Below, in pieces: positions 30,338 to 37,971 of a stretch of 64,000 nucleotides of DNA; within the stretch, counting starts at the first letter, position 1, and each line of letters opens with the position of its first letter. A program made the position numbers and the translations under genes. Below the pieces are notes generated by a model. That model made no database searches. It saw only the letters and a list, made by a program, of their open reading frames with translations, and was not told the DNA's origin. Origin of the DNA: Photobacterium frigidiphilum (GTDB lineage Bacteria; Pseudomonadota; Gammaproteobacteria; Enterobacterales; Vibrionaceae); contig NZ_PYMJ01000002.1 in the NCBI RefSeq assembly GCF_003025615.1, forward strand, positions 248,001 to 312,000, given 5' to 3'.

Positions 30338-31777
30338 TTAAGCTGTTTGCTGAGTAACCGCTAGGTTCTCATTCTCATCAGTTTCTTCAGTAATTGTTGG
30401 TGGGCAACGGTCAACAAACCAACCCATGTAAGATGTCACGATAGTCACGATAATACAGACGAAGCTTAACCACATAAATGGTGCGTAAGAGAAGGTTGCA
30501 ACCCCCAAGATACTCGCCATGTAAATACCGTTATCACTCCAAGGCACCATACCAGATGTTAACGTACCGCCAAATTCAGCGTTACGAGACAGGTTCTTAC
30601 GTTGGTAACCTAGGCGGTCGTAGTTCTTCGCACAGATTTTAGGCGTTAGAATTAATGATACGTACATAGCAGAACCAAATACGTTACCAAAGAATGCCGT
30701 CGCAATCGTGGATGTAGCTAAGCTACCCGCAGAGTTAACGCGTTTCTCGAATAACTTAGCAACAGTTTGTAGTACACCTACTTTATCAAGTAGACCACCA
30801 AAACCCAGACCAAAGATGATAACGGCTACTGAACCCAGCATAGAAGACATGCCACCACGGTTTAGAATCGCATCAATGAAGTCAACGCCAGAACTAATAG
30901 AGAAAGGTGCCCATGCAGTGTTAAATGCCACTAGTGGGTCCATATCTTGAACCATTACCGCCCATACGATACCCAGCAGCGAACCGAAAGAGATAACAGG
31001 GAAAGACGGTAGGCGCATTGCTAGTAGGCCAAGAACAATAATCACAGGGATGAATGAGAATGGAGAGATAACAAACTGATTTTCCATCGCAAGAATAACA
31101 GAATCAACCTGAGCCATGTCGACATTACCAGCATAGTGCAAACCAGCACCGGTAAATAGAATACCTGTAATGATGTAACTGATTAACGCGATAGGTAGCA
31201 TGCCTTTGATGTGTTCCATCACTTCTACGCCAGACATAGAAGAAGCAAGAATTACCGAATCAGATAGCGGCGACATTTTGTCACCAAAGTAACAACCTGA
31301 AAGCACAGCACCTGCAGTCATTGGGGCTGGAACGCCCAGACCTTGTCCAATACCCATCATTGCGATACCAGCGGTACCTGCTGCACCCCAAGATGTACCT
31401 GTTGCTAACGCTGTTAGTGAACAAATAATCATGGTTGCAAGCAAGAAAATGGATGGATGAATGGCTTGCAAGCCGTAATAAATGATTGTCGGAACAATAC
31501 CACCTGCAATCCAAGTGCCCACAAGAGCACCTACAGCAAGAAGAATTAGTACAGCACCTAAGCCATTTGAAATGCCTTGAGTTGCCGCTTTTTCAAGTGA
31601 TTTATAGTCATGGCCAAGTTTGATACCTAGCGTGATAATAATGAACCAGCCGATATAAAGTGCTAGTTGAATGGGTAAATCAAGTTTAGCGGTGAAAGAG
31701 AATGCCAGTGCAAGGAAAGTACCAAGGGCAAGGATCACTTGCATTAGCGATGGTAGCTTCATAGTCTGTTTTTCCAT
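30338..31777 (-). CDS. nhaC: NhaC family Na+/H+ antiporter
   Basis: The product has 479 residues with about 11-12 hydrophobic helices. The family blocks GTSWGAAGTAGIAMMGIG and GCYFGDKMSPLSDSVILAS are present, as is PWSDNGIYMASILG near the C-terminus. It probably exchanges sodium for protons across the inner membrane; some members move amino acids or organic acids with Na+. It is monocistronic with a strong terminator. The 5' region is long and contains several hairpins with competing pairings, suggesting leader-based control. A second NhaC-superfamily carrier lies at 35.6-37.0 kb. Confidence 0.9.
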   Translation of the reverse strand: MEKQTMKLPSLMQVILALGTFLALAFSFTAKLDLPIQLALYIGWFIIITLGIKLGHDYKSLEKAATQGISNGLGAVLILLAVGALVGTWIAGGIVPTIIYYGLQAIHPSIFLLATMIICSLTALATGTSWGAAGTAGIAMMGIGQGLGVPAPMTAGAVLSGCYFGDKMSPLSDSVILASSMSGVEVMEHIKGMLPIALISYIITGILFTGAGLHYAGNVDMAQVDSVILAMENQFVISPFSFIPVIIVLGLLAMRLPSFPVISFGSLLGIVWAVMVQDMDPLVAFNTAWAPFSISSGVDFIDAILNRGGMSSMLGSVAVIIFGLGFGGLLDKVGVLQTVAKLFEKRVNSAGSLATSTIATAFFGNVFGSAMYVSLILTPKICAKNYDRLGYQRKNLSRNAEFGGTLTSGMVPWSDNGIYMASILGVATFSYAPFMWLSFVCIIVTIVTSYMGWFVDRCPPTITEETDENENLAVTQQTA

Positions 31778-31819
31778 ACTGTTTAACCTTGTTTGATCGA
31801 GCTTATTAAAGGGTGAACC

Positions 31820-31942
31820 CTGAAACTAACGTCATTAAGAACGTTAATAATTAATTTTTCTTCTGATCACTGAGTCCTTCTTTAAAGAGACTCATGTTGT
31901 TTCGGCGCTACTCTATCTAAATGAGTTACTCACTGCGATAGA
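31820..31942 (-). promoter_or_regulatory. Structured nhaC leader, candidate cis-regulatory RNA
   Basis: Reading on the minus strand: TCTATC/GATAGA (31912-31917 with 31937-31942) encloses TGAG/CTCA. Then comes a single-stranded stretch containing GTAGCGCCGAAAC, then a TGAGTC/GACTCA hairpin (31871-31894), then AACGT/ACGTT. The three TGAG/CTCA elements can pair in alternative ways. No known riboswitch class is recognised. Confidence 0.4.
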
Positions 31943-32249
31943 TATTGTACTTTTCTGTGACCTGAATCTTTTAGTACTGATAAACGCTTGAAAATATATG
32001 TTTACATGTGTTTTTACTGTTAACTTTAGGTTTTAAATTTGTTCTTATGTTGTTTTTTAATCGATTTATAAGTTGTGTTTTTATATTAATGATGTGGTTT
32101 TTAAAGTGTAAATAACTACATATGCTTATTTTATTGGTGCTTTAAGTCTGCTTAATCAGTATGTGTAGGTTATCAGGGTGTGGGTTTTTATTCAAAACTT
32201 GTGGTTTTTTTGATTTTATTGGTTGGAGGTGGAAAGTTATTTGTAGAGG

Positions 32250-32293
32250 GTGAATTGTTCACTCTTATTGGTTTTTGGGGGTGAATTAATCAC
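32250..32293. promoter_or_regulatory. Paired GTGAA..CAC dyads upstream of nhaC/asd
   Basis: GTGAATTGTTCAC (perfect arms around TTG) and GTGAATTAATCAC are spaced by about three helical turns, as a dimeric regulator binding twice would prefer. The half-site spacing is one base short of a canonical CRP site. Confidence 0.35.
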
Positions 32294-32548
32294 ATTTAGT
32301 TTGCTTTCTAGTCCGTATTAATTGTTGGTCTAATATGTGTGTTTACTGTCTTAGATGCCAACTAATCTCTAGATATTAAATATGTAAAATAAAACGTGGA
32401 CGGAATTTTTATGCAATTTCTTCAGATTCTGCTTGTTTTTCACAATTTAAATCTCTATAGATGGAGGTAGAAATACTCATTCGTGTAGTGATAGGAATAT
32501 TACAACAAGCGTTGGGTTTGTAATTATGAACAAGGAGTGTAGCAAGCG

Positions 32549-33667
32549 ATGATGAAGGTTGGTTTAGTTGGTTGGCGTGGCATGGTAGGTTCTGTGCTGA
32601 TGCAGCGCATGGTTGAAGAGGGTGACTTCAATTTCATTGAGCCTGTATTTTATTCAACATCTCAAATCGGAATCCCAGCGCCTAACTTAGGTAAAGATGC
32701 TGGCTTACTGCAAGATGCGTTTGATATAGAAAGTTTGAAAAAGCTGGATACCATTATTACCTGTCAAGGTGGTAGCTATACAGAAAAAGTATACCCAGCA
32801 TTGCGTGCTGCAGGTTGGAAAGGTTATTGGATTGATGCTGCCTCTACATTACGTATGGATCCTCAATCTATTATTACGCTAGATCCGGTTAACTTTGATC
32901 AAATCAAACAGGGCATTCATAGCGGTACTAACACTTATGTGGGTGGTAACTGTACGGTTAGTTTAATGCTAATGGCGGTTGGTGGCCTTTATAAAGAAGG
33001 CCTTGTTGAGTGGATGACATCGCAAACCTACCAAGCGGCTTCTGGTGCGGGTGCGAAAAATATGCGTGAGTTGATCAACCAAATGGGTGTGATTAACGAT
33101 ACGGTGTCAAGCGAGCTTGCAAACCCAGCAACATCGATTCTAGATATTGATCGTAAAGTATCTGAAACCTTACGTTCACCTGGTTTTCCTTCGCAAGAAT
33201 TTGGTGCTCCGCTTGCGGGCTCATTAATTCCGTGGATTGATGTGAAGCGTGACAATGGCCAGAGTAAAGAAGAGTGGAAGGCGTCGGTAGAAACGAACAA
33301 AATTCTGGGCTTACAAGATAACCCAGTGCCGATTGATGGTACGTGTGTACGTATTGGTGCAATGCGCTGTCACAGCCAAGCATTAACGTTGAAGCTGAAG
33401 AAGAATGTACCGTTAGATGAGATCGAAGAAATGATCGCATCACATAATGATTGGGTTAAAGTGATCCCGAACGATCGTGATGCGACCGTTCAAGAGCTTA
33501 GCCCTGCGAAAGTAACGGGCACATTGTCTGTTCCTGTTGGCCGTTTACGTAAACTGGCAATGGGTGATGATTTCCTTAATGCCTTCACTGTGGGTGACCA
33601 ATTACTATGGGGTGCTGCAGAGCCACTTCGTCGTACACTTCGCATTATCTTGTCTGAAAAATCGTAA
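32549..33667 (+). CDS. asd: Aspartate-semialdehyde dehydrogenase
   Basis: The product has 372 residues. The NADP fold opens [19 protein letters not shown]. The catalytic Cys135 is in [11 protein letters not shown]; substrate-binding blocks include [16 protein letters not shown] and [13 protein letters not shown]. It makes L-aspartate 4-semialdehyde for lysine, threonine, methionine and diaminopimelate synthesis. The first two codons are both ATG; an AGGAG lies 11 bases upstream, so the second ATG or the first could be used. It is a single gene followed by a strong terminator. Confidence 0.96.
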   Translation: MMKVGLVGWRGMVGSVLMQRMVEEGDFNFIEPVFYSTSQIGIPAPNLGKDAGLLQDAFDIESLKKLDTIITCQGGSYTEKVYPALRAAGWKGYWIDAASTLRMDPQSIITLDPVNFDQIKQGIHSGTNTYVGGNCTVSLMLMAVGGLYKEGLVEWMTSQTYQAASGAGAKNMRELINQMGVINDTVSSELANPATSILDIDRKVSETLRSPGFPSQEFGAPLAGSLIPWIDVKRDNGQSKEEWKASVETNKILGLQDNPVPIDGTCVRIGAMRCHSQALTLKLKKNVPLDEIEEMIASHNDWVKVIPNDRDATVQELSPAKVTGTLSVPVGRLRKLAMGDDFLNAFTVGDQLLWGAAEPLRRTLRIILSEKS

Positions 33668-33688
33668 CGCGAAAAAACAGACATTAAT

Positions 33689-33716
33689 AAAAACGCCTGC
33701 AAATGCAGGCGTTTTT
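33689..33716 (+). terminator. asd terminator
   Basis: AAAAACGCCTGCA and TGCAGGCGTTTTT form a 13-base perfect stem around AA, just after the asd stop. Confidence 0.92.
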
Positions 33717-33754
33717 GTTTCCGATGCTAGTGCTTTGAATTGCAGACCGTTATG

Positions 33755-33820
33755 TATATCCCCAAGTTTCCTCAAGATGCTAGCTGAGATCACTCTGAAT
33801 CCTGAGGTAGCTTGGGTATT
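33755..33820. repeat. Imperfect inverted repeat, copy 1 of a dispersed element
   Basis: TATATCCCCAAGTTTCCTCAAGATG at the left end is written in two pieces here: TATATCCCCAAG and CCTCAAGATG. They pair imperfectly with ATCCTGAGG and CTTGGGTAT at the right end. A related sequence occurs at 35481-35535. Confidence 0.7.
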
Positions 33821-33860
33821 AATGAGTAATTAAGCATACAGATAGGCTGTAAATCAGATA

Positions 33861-33886
33861 TAAAAAAGCCTGCAATTAAGCAGGCT
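33861..33886 (-). terminator. sodB terminator
   Basis: The stem AGCCTGC / GCAGGCT with a 6-base loop is followed on the minus strand by six T residues. Confidence 0.9.
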
Positions 33887-33920
33887 CTGTTGGCAATAAT
33901 TGAACCGCAATAACGCGATA

Positions 33921-34505
33921 TTATGCCGCTAGGTTCTTCGCTACGAATTCCCAGTTTACTAGTGACCAGAAAGCAGCCATGTAATCAGGACGAACGTTAC
34001 GGAAATCGATGTAGTAAGCGTGTTCCCACAGATCAACAGTAAGAAGAGGAGTAACACCTTCTTCTGTGATTGGAGTACCAGCGTTAGAGGTGTTTACGAT
34101 TGCTAGAGAGCCGTCAGCGTTCTTAACAAGCCAAGTCCAAGAAGAACCGAAGTTGTTGATTGCTGAATCAGTGAATTTCGCTTTGAATTCTTCGAAAGAA
34201 CCGAATGCTTTAGCGATAGCGTCTGCTACTTCACCAGTTGGTTCGCCGCCTGCGTTAGGGCTTAGGCTGTGCCAGTAGAACGTGTGGTTCCAGATCTGAG
34301 CTGCGTTGTTAAATACACCACCAGTTGAAGTCTTGATGATTTCTTCAAGAGACTTTTCTGCTAGATCAGTACCTTCAACAAGGCCGTTTAGCTTAACAAC
34401 GTAAGTGTTGTGGTGCTTACCGTGGTGGTATTCTAGCGTTTCTTGAGAGATATGTGGCTCAAGAGCGTTGATTGCGTACGGTAGAGCTGGTAATTCAAAT
34501 GCCAT
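33921..34505 (-). CDS. sodB: Superoxide dismutase, Fe type
   Basis: The product has 194 residues. Metal ligands are His27, His74 (NHTFYW), Asp158 and His162 (DLWEHAYY). The second-sphere Gln is Gln70 in NNAAQIWNH, and the C-terminal equivalent position reads NTSNAGTP without Gln. That combination marks the iron form. It disproportionates superoxide in the cytosol. It is divergent from grxD, an arrangement common in Vibrionaceae. A GAGGGGC-type hairpin lies in its 5' leader at 34534-34548. A Mn-type paralogue lies at 44.5 kb. Confidence 0.96.
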   Translation of the reverse strand: MAFELPALPYAINALEPHISQETLEYHHGKHHNTYVVKLNGLVEGTDLAEKSLEEIIKTSTGGVFNNAAQIWNHTFYWHSLSPNAGGEPTGEVADAIAKAFGSFEEFKAKFTDSAINNFGSSWTWLVKNADGSLAIVNTSNAGTPITEEGVTPLLTVDLWEHAYYIDFRNVRPDYMAAFWSLVNWEFVAKNLAA

Positions 34506-34764
34506 TGCTCAATTCTCCATTTGGTATATTTGAGAGGGGCAAGCCCTCGACATTGCTTCCGGCAGACTTCAAACGAGCCTGCATTATTTTTCTAAACTGA
34601 CGGGTTTTATTTTAGCAAGTTTTTACTTTATTAAAAGCCCTAAACACTAATAATCGTCATGTAATATATCCTTACAGATAATAGGCGTTTTTTTCCAGTC
34701 CGTGACAAAGTAGAATGTGACTGTTATAAGACCCTATATAAGCAAATTGTCGTAAGAGGAAGCT

Positions 34765-35106
34765 ATGGAAACCATCGATAAGATTAAGCAGCAGATTTCA
34801 GAAAACCCAATTCTGTTGTACATGAAAGGCTCTCCAAAACTACCTAGCTGTGGTTTTTCATCTCAAACGTCGCAAGCGCTAATGTCATGTGGTGAGAAGT
34901 TTGCTTACGTAGATATTCTTCAAAACCCAGATATTCGTGCAGAACTACCTGTTTACGCACAATGGCCAACTTTCCCACAATTGTGGATCGAAGGTGAGCT
35001 AATTGGTGGTTGTGATATCGTTCTGGAAATGTTCCAGAAAGGTGAGCTTCAGCCGCTAATCAAAGAAGCTGCTGTACGTCGTGATGGCGAAGCGGCTGCT
35101 GAGTAA
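34765..35106 (+). CDS. grxD: Monothiol glutaredoxin GrxD
   Basis: The product has 113 residues. The active motif CGFS is at 29-32 (KLPSCGFSSQ), with TFPQLWIEGELIGGCDI as the cis-Pro and glutathione-binding block. Such monothiol glutaredoxins carry a glutathione-ligated 2Fe-2S cluster and deliver it to targets. The ATG follows AGAGGAAGCT. It has its own terminator. Confidence 0.96.
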   Translation: METIDKIKQQISENPILLYMKGSPKLPSCGFSSQTSQALMSCGEKFAYVDILQNPDIRAELPVYAQWPTFPQLWIEGELIGGCDIVLEMFQKGELQPLIKEAAVRRDGEAAAE

Positions 35107-35147
35107 GCGCTAATATATTCCCTCCTTTTTTAGGTGGTTTATATATA

Positions 35148-35172
35148 CAAAGCCCCGCTGGTTGGGGCTTTG
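35148..35172 (+). terminator. grxD terminator
   Basis: CAAAGCCCC and GGGGCTTTG form a 9-base stem over a 7-base loop. On the other strand it can serve rof. Confidence 0.85.
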
Positions 35173-35186
35173 TTGTATCTGGCTGT

Positions 35187-35453
35187 TTAGCTACCTGCAA
35201 TCAACTCTCGTCCAAACGTAGCATTCGCAGTGAGTGGGGTAATAGCTTTAATCGTATCTAAGCGTACTGGCTGCGATAGTCCATCTTGCTCTATGACTAA
35301 CCATTCTGTTTTATCTGCTTGGGTTTTGGTGTCAATCGCTGTGCCGACCAAGGTTGTCTCATCATTTAGTTCGATAGACAGCAGATAACGTCGCATACAA
35401 GCAATCTCGATAAAGTCGTACCGTTGGCATTGAATCGCTTGGTAGTCACTCAT
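35187..35453 (-). CDS. rof: Rho-binding antiterminator (Rof/YaeO)
   Basis: The product has 88 residues. The pattern YQAIQCQRYDFIEIACMRRYLLSIELNDET, TEWLVIEQDG and VRLDTIKAIT follows E. coli Rof (YaeO). That protein binds the Rho primary RNA site and blocks termination. It is a small cytosolic Sm-like fold. It stands alone, convergent with grxD; copy 2 of a dispersed inverted repeat lies just upstream of its start. Confidence 0.87.
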   Translation of the reverse strand: MSDYQAIQCQRYDFIEIACMRRYLLSIELNDETTLVGTAIDTKTQADKTEWLVIEQDGLSQPVRLDTIKAITPLTANATFGRELIAGS

Positions 35454-35480
35454 ATGCGTCCTGTGATTTTGTCAGTAGTT

Positions 35481-35535
35481 TATATAACCAAGTTACCTCA
35501 AGATGTTCGTATCAGCGAGAACTTGTTGGGATATA
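35481..35535. repeat. Imperfect inverted repeat, copy 2 of a dispersed element
   Basis: TATATAACCAAGTTACCTCA at the left is similar to the left arm of the element at 33755-33820 and pairs imperfectly with AACTTGTTGGGATATA at the right. Confidence 0.65.
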
Positions 35536-35570
35536 GGCTAGGCAAAGGTGAACAATCGACAGATGAAAAA

Positions 35571-35594
35571 AATCCGCCCCTTAAAGGACGGATT
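35571..35594 (-). terminator. Terminator of the NhaC-superfamily carrier
   Basis: AATCCG-x-CC and GG-x-CGGATT pair over a 6-base loop; on the minus strand seven T residues follow. A further perfect dyad, TTAACCAA-TGT-TTGGTTAA, lies at 35620-35638. Confidence 0.8.
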
Positions 35595-35645
35595 CAGATG
35601 TTAAGTTTGCCAATGTTATTTAACCAATGTTTGGTTAACGAAAGG

Positions 35646-36983
35646 CTATAGCACCATTGATGCTAACCAACCAAATGCGATAAGTGGCAGGTTGTAGTGT
35701 AGGAAAGTTGGAACCACTGTTTCCCAAACGTGTTCGTGCTGACCATCAGCATTCAAACCCGCTGTAGGCCCTAACGTTGAGTCAGATGCCGGTGAACCCG
35801 CATCACCCAACGCAGCCGCTGTACCGACAAGTGCGATTGTCGCCATTGGTGAGAAACCAAATGTTAGGCACAAAGGAACATAAATAGTGGCAAGAATAGG
35901 GATAGTTGAGAACGAAGAACCAATACCCATCGTCACAAACAGGCCAACAACCAGCATCAATAATGCCGCCAGTGGTTTGTTATCACCAATAACAGTAGCA
36001 AGAGAACTAACCAGTGTTTCAACACCACCTGTTGCTTTCATTACTGAAGCAAAACCAGCAGCTGCAATCATGATAAAGCCGATCATTGCCATCATGTGTA
36101 CACCTTTCGTGAACACATCATGCGTTTCTTTCCACTTAATCACACCACCAAATGTGAACACCATGAAACCAGCAAGACCACCAATAATCATCGACCCGCT
36201 ATATAGCTGAGCACCTAGTGCAGCAAAAATAGCGACTACCGCGATATAGACATGGCGCAGGTTAATTTCTTTGTGTTCAGGTTCGTTAGCTAGAATTTTT
36301 TCTTCAGAATACTCGCGAGGCTTACGGTAAGTCACAAACGTCGCCAAAAGTAAGCCAAAAATCATACCTGCAGCCGGTAAAAGCATCGCTATTGGTACTT
36401 GGCTTGCTGTTACATCTAGCCCGTTATCATGCAGGTTCTTCAACAAAATGTTGTTAAGGAAGATACCGCCAAAGCCAACGGGTAGAACCATATAAGGTGT
36501 TACTAAACCAAACGTTAGTACACATGCAATTAAACGACGGTCTAATTTTAACTTAGCAAAAACATGCAGTAGCGGCGGAATAACAATCGGAATAAACGCG
36601 ATATGCACCGGAATAACGTTCTGAGAAGAGATAGCCAGTAAAACTAAAATGATAAGAACGCTATATTTAACCCCAGTTGCTGCTGCTGCATTCTCATGCC
36701 CACTAATGCGTTTAATGACTTTTTGAGCCAATACATCAGTAATACCAGAGCGAGAAATTGCCACGGCAAAGGTCCCGAGCATTGCGTAGCTTAATGCCGT
36801 CGTTGCACCGCCACCTAAGCCGCCTTCAAATGCAGATACTGCTTCGGTTAATGGCATGCCGCCAATTAAGCCACCGATTATGGCACTAAAAGTAAGCGCA
36901 ACTACTACATTAACCCGCATTAGCGCGAGTAAAAGCATGACGCATACCGAAATTACTACAGGGTTCATAAAACTAAGATCCAT
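35646..36983 (-). CDS. NhaC-superfamily transporter (YuiF-like)
   Basis: The product has 445 residues with about 11 hydrophobic helices. Features include [21 protein letters not shown], the glycine-rich GFGGIFLNN loop and [22 protein letters not shown] near the C-terminus, as in Na+/H+ antiporter-family proteins of the YuiF type. Several relatives are thought to move amino acids (histidine or methionine have been proposed), so the substrate is open. It is monocistronic with its own terminator and shares only superfamily membership with nhaC at 30.3-31.8 kb. Confidence 0.85.
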   Translation of the reverse strand: MDLSFMNPVVISVCVMLLLALMRVNVVVALTFSAIIGGLIGGMPLTEAVSAFEGGLGGGATTALSYAMLGTFAVAISRSGITDVLAQKVIKRISGHENAAAATGVKYSVLIILVLLAISSQNVIPVHIAFIPIVIPPLLHVFAKLKLDRRLIACVLTFGLVTPYMVLPVGFGGIFLNNILLKNLHDNGLDVTASQVPIAMLLPAAGMIFGLLLATFVTYRKPREYSEEKILANEPEHKEINLRHVYIAVVAIFAALGAQLYSGSMIIGGLAGFMVFTFGGVIKWKETHDVFTKGVHMMAMIGFIMIAAAGFASVMKATGGVETLVSSLATVIGDNKPLAALLMLVVGLFVTMGIGSSFSTIPILATIYVPLCLTFGFSPMATIALVGTAAALGDAGSPASDSTLGPTAGLNADGQHEHVWETVVPTFLHYNLPLIAFGWLASMVL

Positions 36984-37114
36984 CGTTGTGTTATGTCATA
37001 GGTGAAAAGCAGAGAATTTTAATTATGTGATGCTCGTAATTATTTTCTCATTTTTTATTATATTTTGAGCTGTTCTACTCAAAAACAATCAGTTTGCTGG
37101 AATTTTTTCACATG

Positions 37115-37134
37115 TCGAGTAAAAGTTGATACTC
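37115..37134. promoter_or_regulatory. Dyad upstream of the peroxiredoxin gene
   Basis: CGAGTA and TACTCG are perfect arms around an 8-base spacer, about 140 bases before the peroxiredoxin start. Possibly an operator; no regulator is identified. Confidence 0.3.
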
Positions 37135-37270
37135 GTACGGAATTTTATTGGCATTGTGCCAAGTGTCTTAGTCTTGTCACCTTCCCGACGATATACTGAG
37201 ATTTACTGTATTGGTAGGCAGAACAGAACGTTACTGTCGATTTCAACGTTAAAAGTTAATGGAGTTAACC

Positions 37271-37876
37271 ATGAGTGTATTAGTAGGCCGCCCGGCACCT
37301 GATTTTACTGCAGCTGCAGTGCTTGGTAATGGCGAAATTGTTGATAGCTACAACTTGTTTGAAAATATCAAAGGTAAAGCCGCGGTTATTTTCTTCTACC
37401 CGTTAGATTTCACGTTTGTATGCCCATCAGAATTGATTGCATTTGATAAGCGTTATGCTGATTTTCAAAGCAAAGGTGTAGAGGTTATCGGCATCTCTAT
37501 CGATTCTCAGTTTTCACATAACGCATGGCGTAATACGCTGGTGGAAGATGGTGGCATTGGCGAAGTACAGTACCCATTAATTGCAGATACCAAGCATGAG
37601 ATTTGCAAAGCTTACGATGTTGAACACCCAGAAGCGGGCGTTGCGTTCCGTGGTTCATTCTTGATCGATAAAGAAGGCATGGTTCGTCACCAAGTAGTGA
37701 ATGACTTACCGCTGGGTCGTAATATTGACGAAATGCTACGCATGGTCGATGCGCTTCAATTCCATGAAGAACATGGCGAAGTGTGCCCAGCACAGTGGGA
37801 AAAAGGCAAAGAAGGTATGGATGCATCGCCAGCAGGTGTCGCGGCATACTTATCAGAGCACACTGACGATTTGTAA
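37271..37876 (+). CDS. Typical 2-Cys peroxiredoxin (AhpC/TSA family)
   Basis: The product has 201 residues. The peroxidatic Cys51 is in DFTFVCPSE and the resolving Cys172 in GEVCPAQW. YF-type C-terminal motifs are not evident. It reduces hydrogen peroxide and organic peroxides, regenerated by thioredoxin or AhpF. No ahpF is adjacent, so thioredoxin is the likelier donor. The start at 37271 has GGAG six bases upstream; the ATG at 37259 overlaps that ribosome site and is unlikely. It has a bidirectional terminator shared with volA. Confidence 0.95.
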   Translation: MSVLVGRPAPDFTAAAVLGNGEIVDSYNLFENIKGKAAVIFFYPLDFTFVCPSELIAFDKRYADFQSKGVEVIGISIDSQFSHNAWRNTLVEDGGIGEVQYPLIADTKHEICKAYDVEHPEAGVAFRGSFLIDKEGMVRHQVVNDLPLGRNIDEMLRMVDALQFHEEHGEVCPAQWEKGKEGMDASPAGVAAYLSEHTDDL

Positions 37877-37908
37877 GGAATAGTCTGAAAGCTATTCTTT
37901 AAACAATA

Positions 37909-37942
37909 AAAAGCGGATGTTGTAAGTACAACATCCGCTTTT
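37909..37942. terminator. Bidirectional terminator
   Basis: A perfect 16-base stem (AAAAGCGGATGTTGTA / TACAACATCCGCTTTT) around AG sits between the convergent peroxiredoxin and volA genes. Confidence 0.93.
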
Positions 37943-37971
37943 CTATGCATAGAAACTATAAATGATTCATT

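Larger units (their letters stand above)
31778..32548. other. nhaC-asd divergent region
   Basis: This 770-base spacer contains the structured nhaC leader (31820-31945) and an AT-rich middle. Two similar 13-base dyads, GTGAATTGTTCAC (32250-32262) and GTGAATTAATCAC (32281-32293), have starts 31 bases apart. The right part leads into asd. No coding frame of note. I looked for a lysine riboswitch and did not find its conserved core. Confidence 0.5.

Noticed and set aside
31778..32548. Lysine riboswitch for nhaC or asd
   Set aside because: Some NhaC-type and lysine genes carry one, but the conserved AGAGG.GCG and AAGUA core and the enclosing P1 stem were not found on either strand.
33537..33833. 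Plus-strand frame of 98 codons at the end of asd
   Set aside because: Out of frame with asd, crosses the asd terminator and the intergenic repeat.
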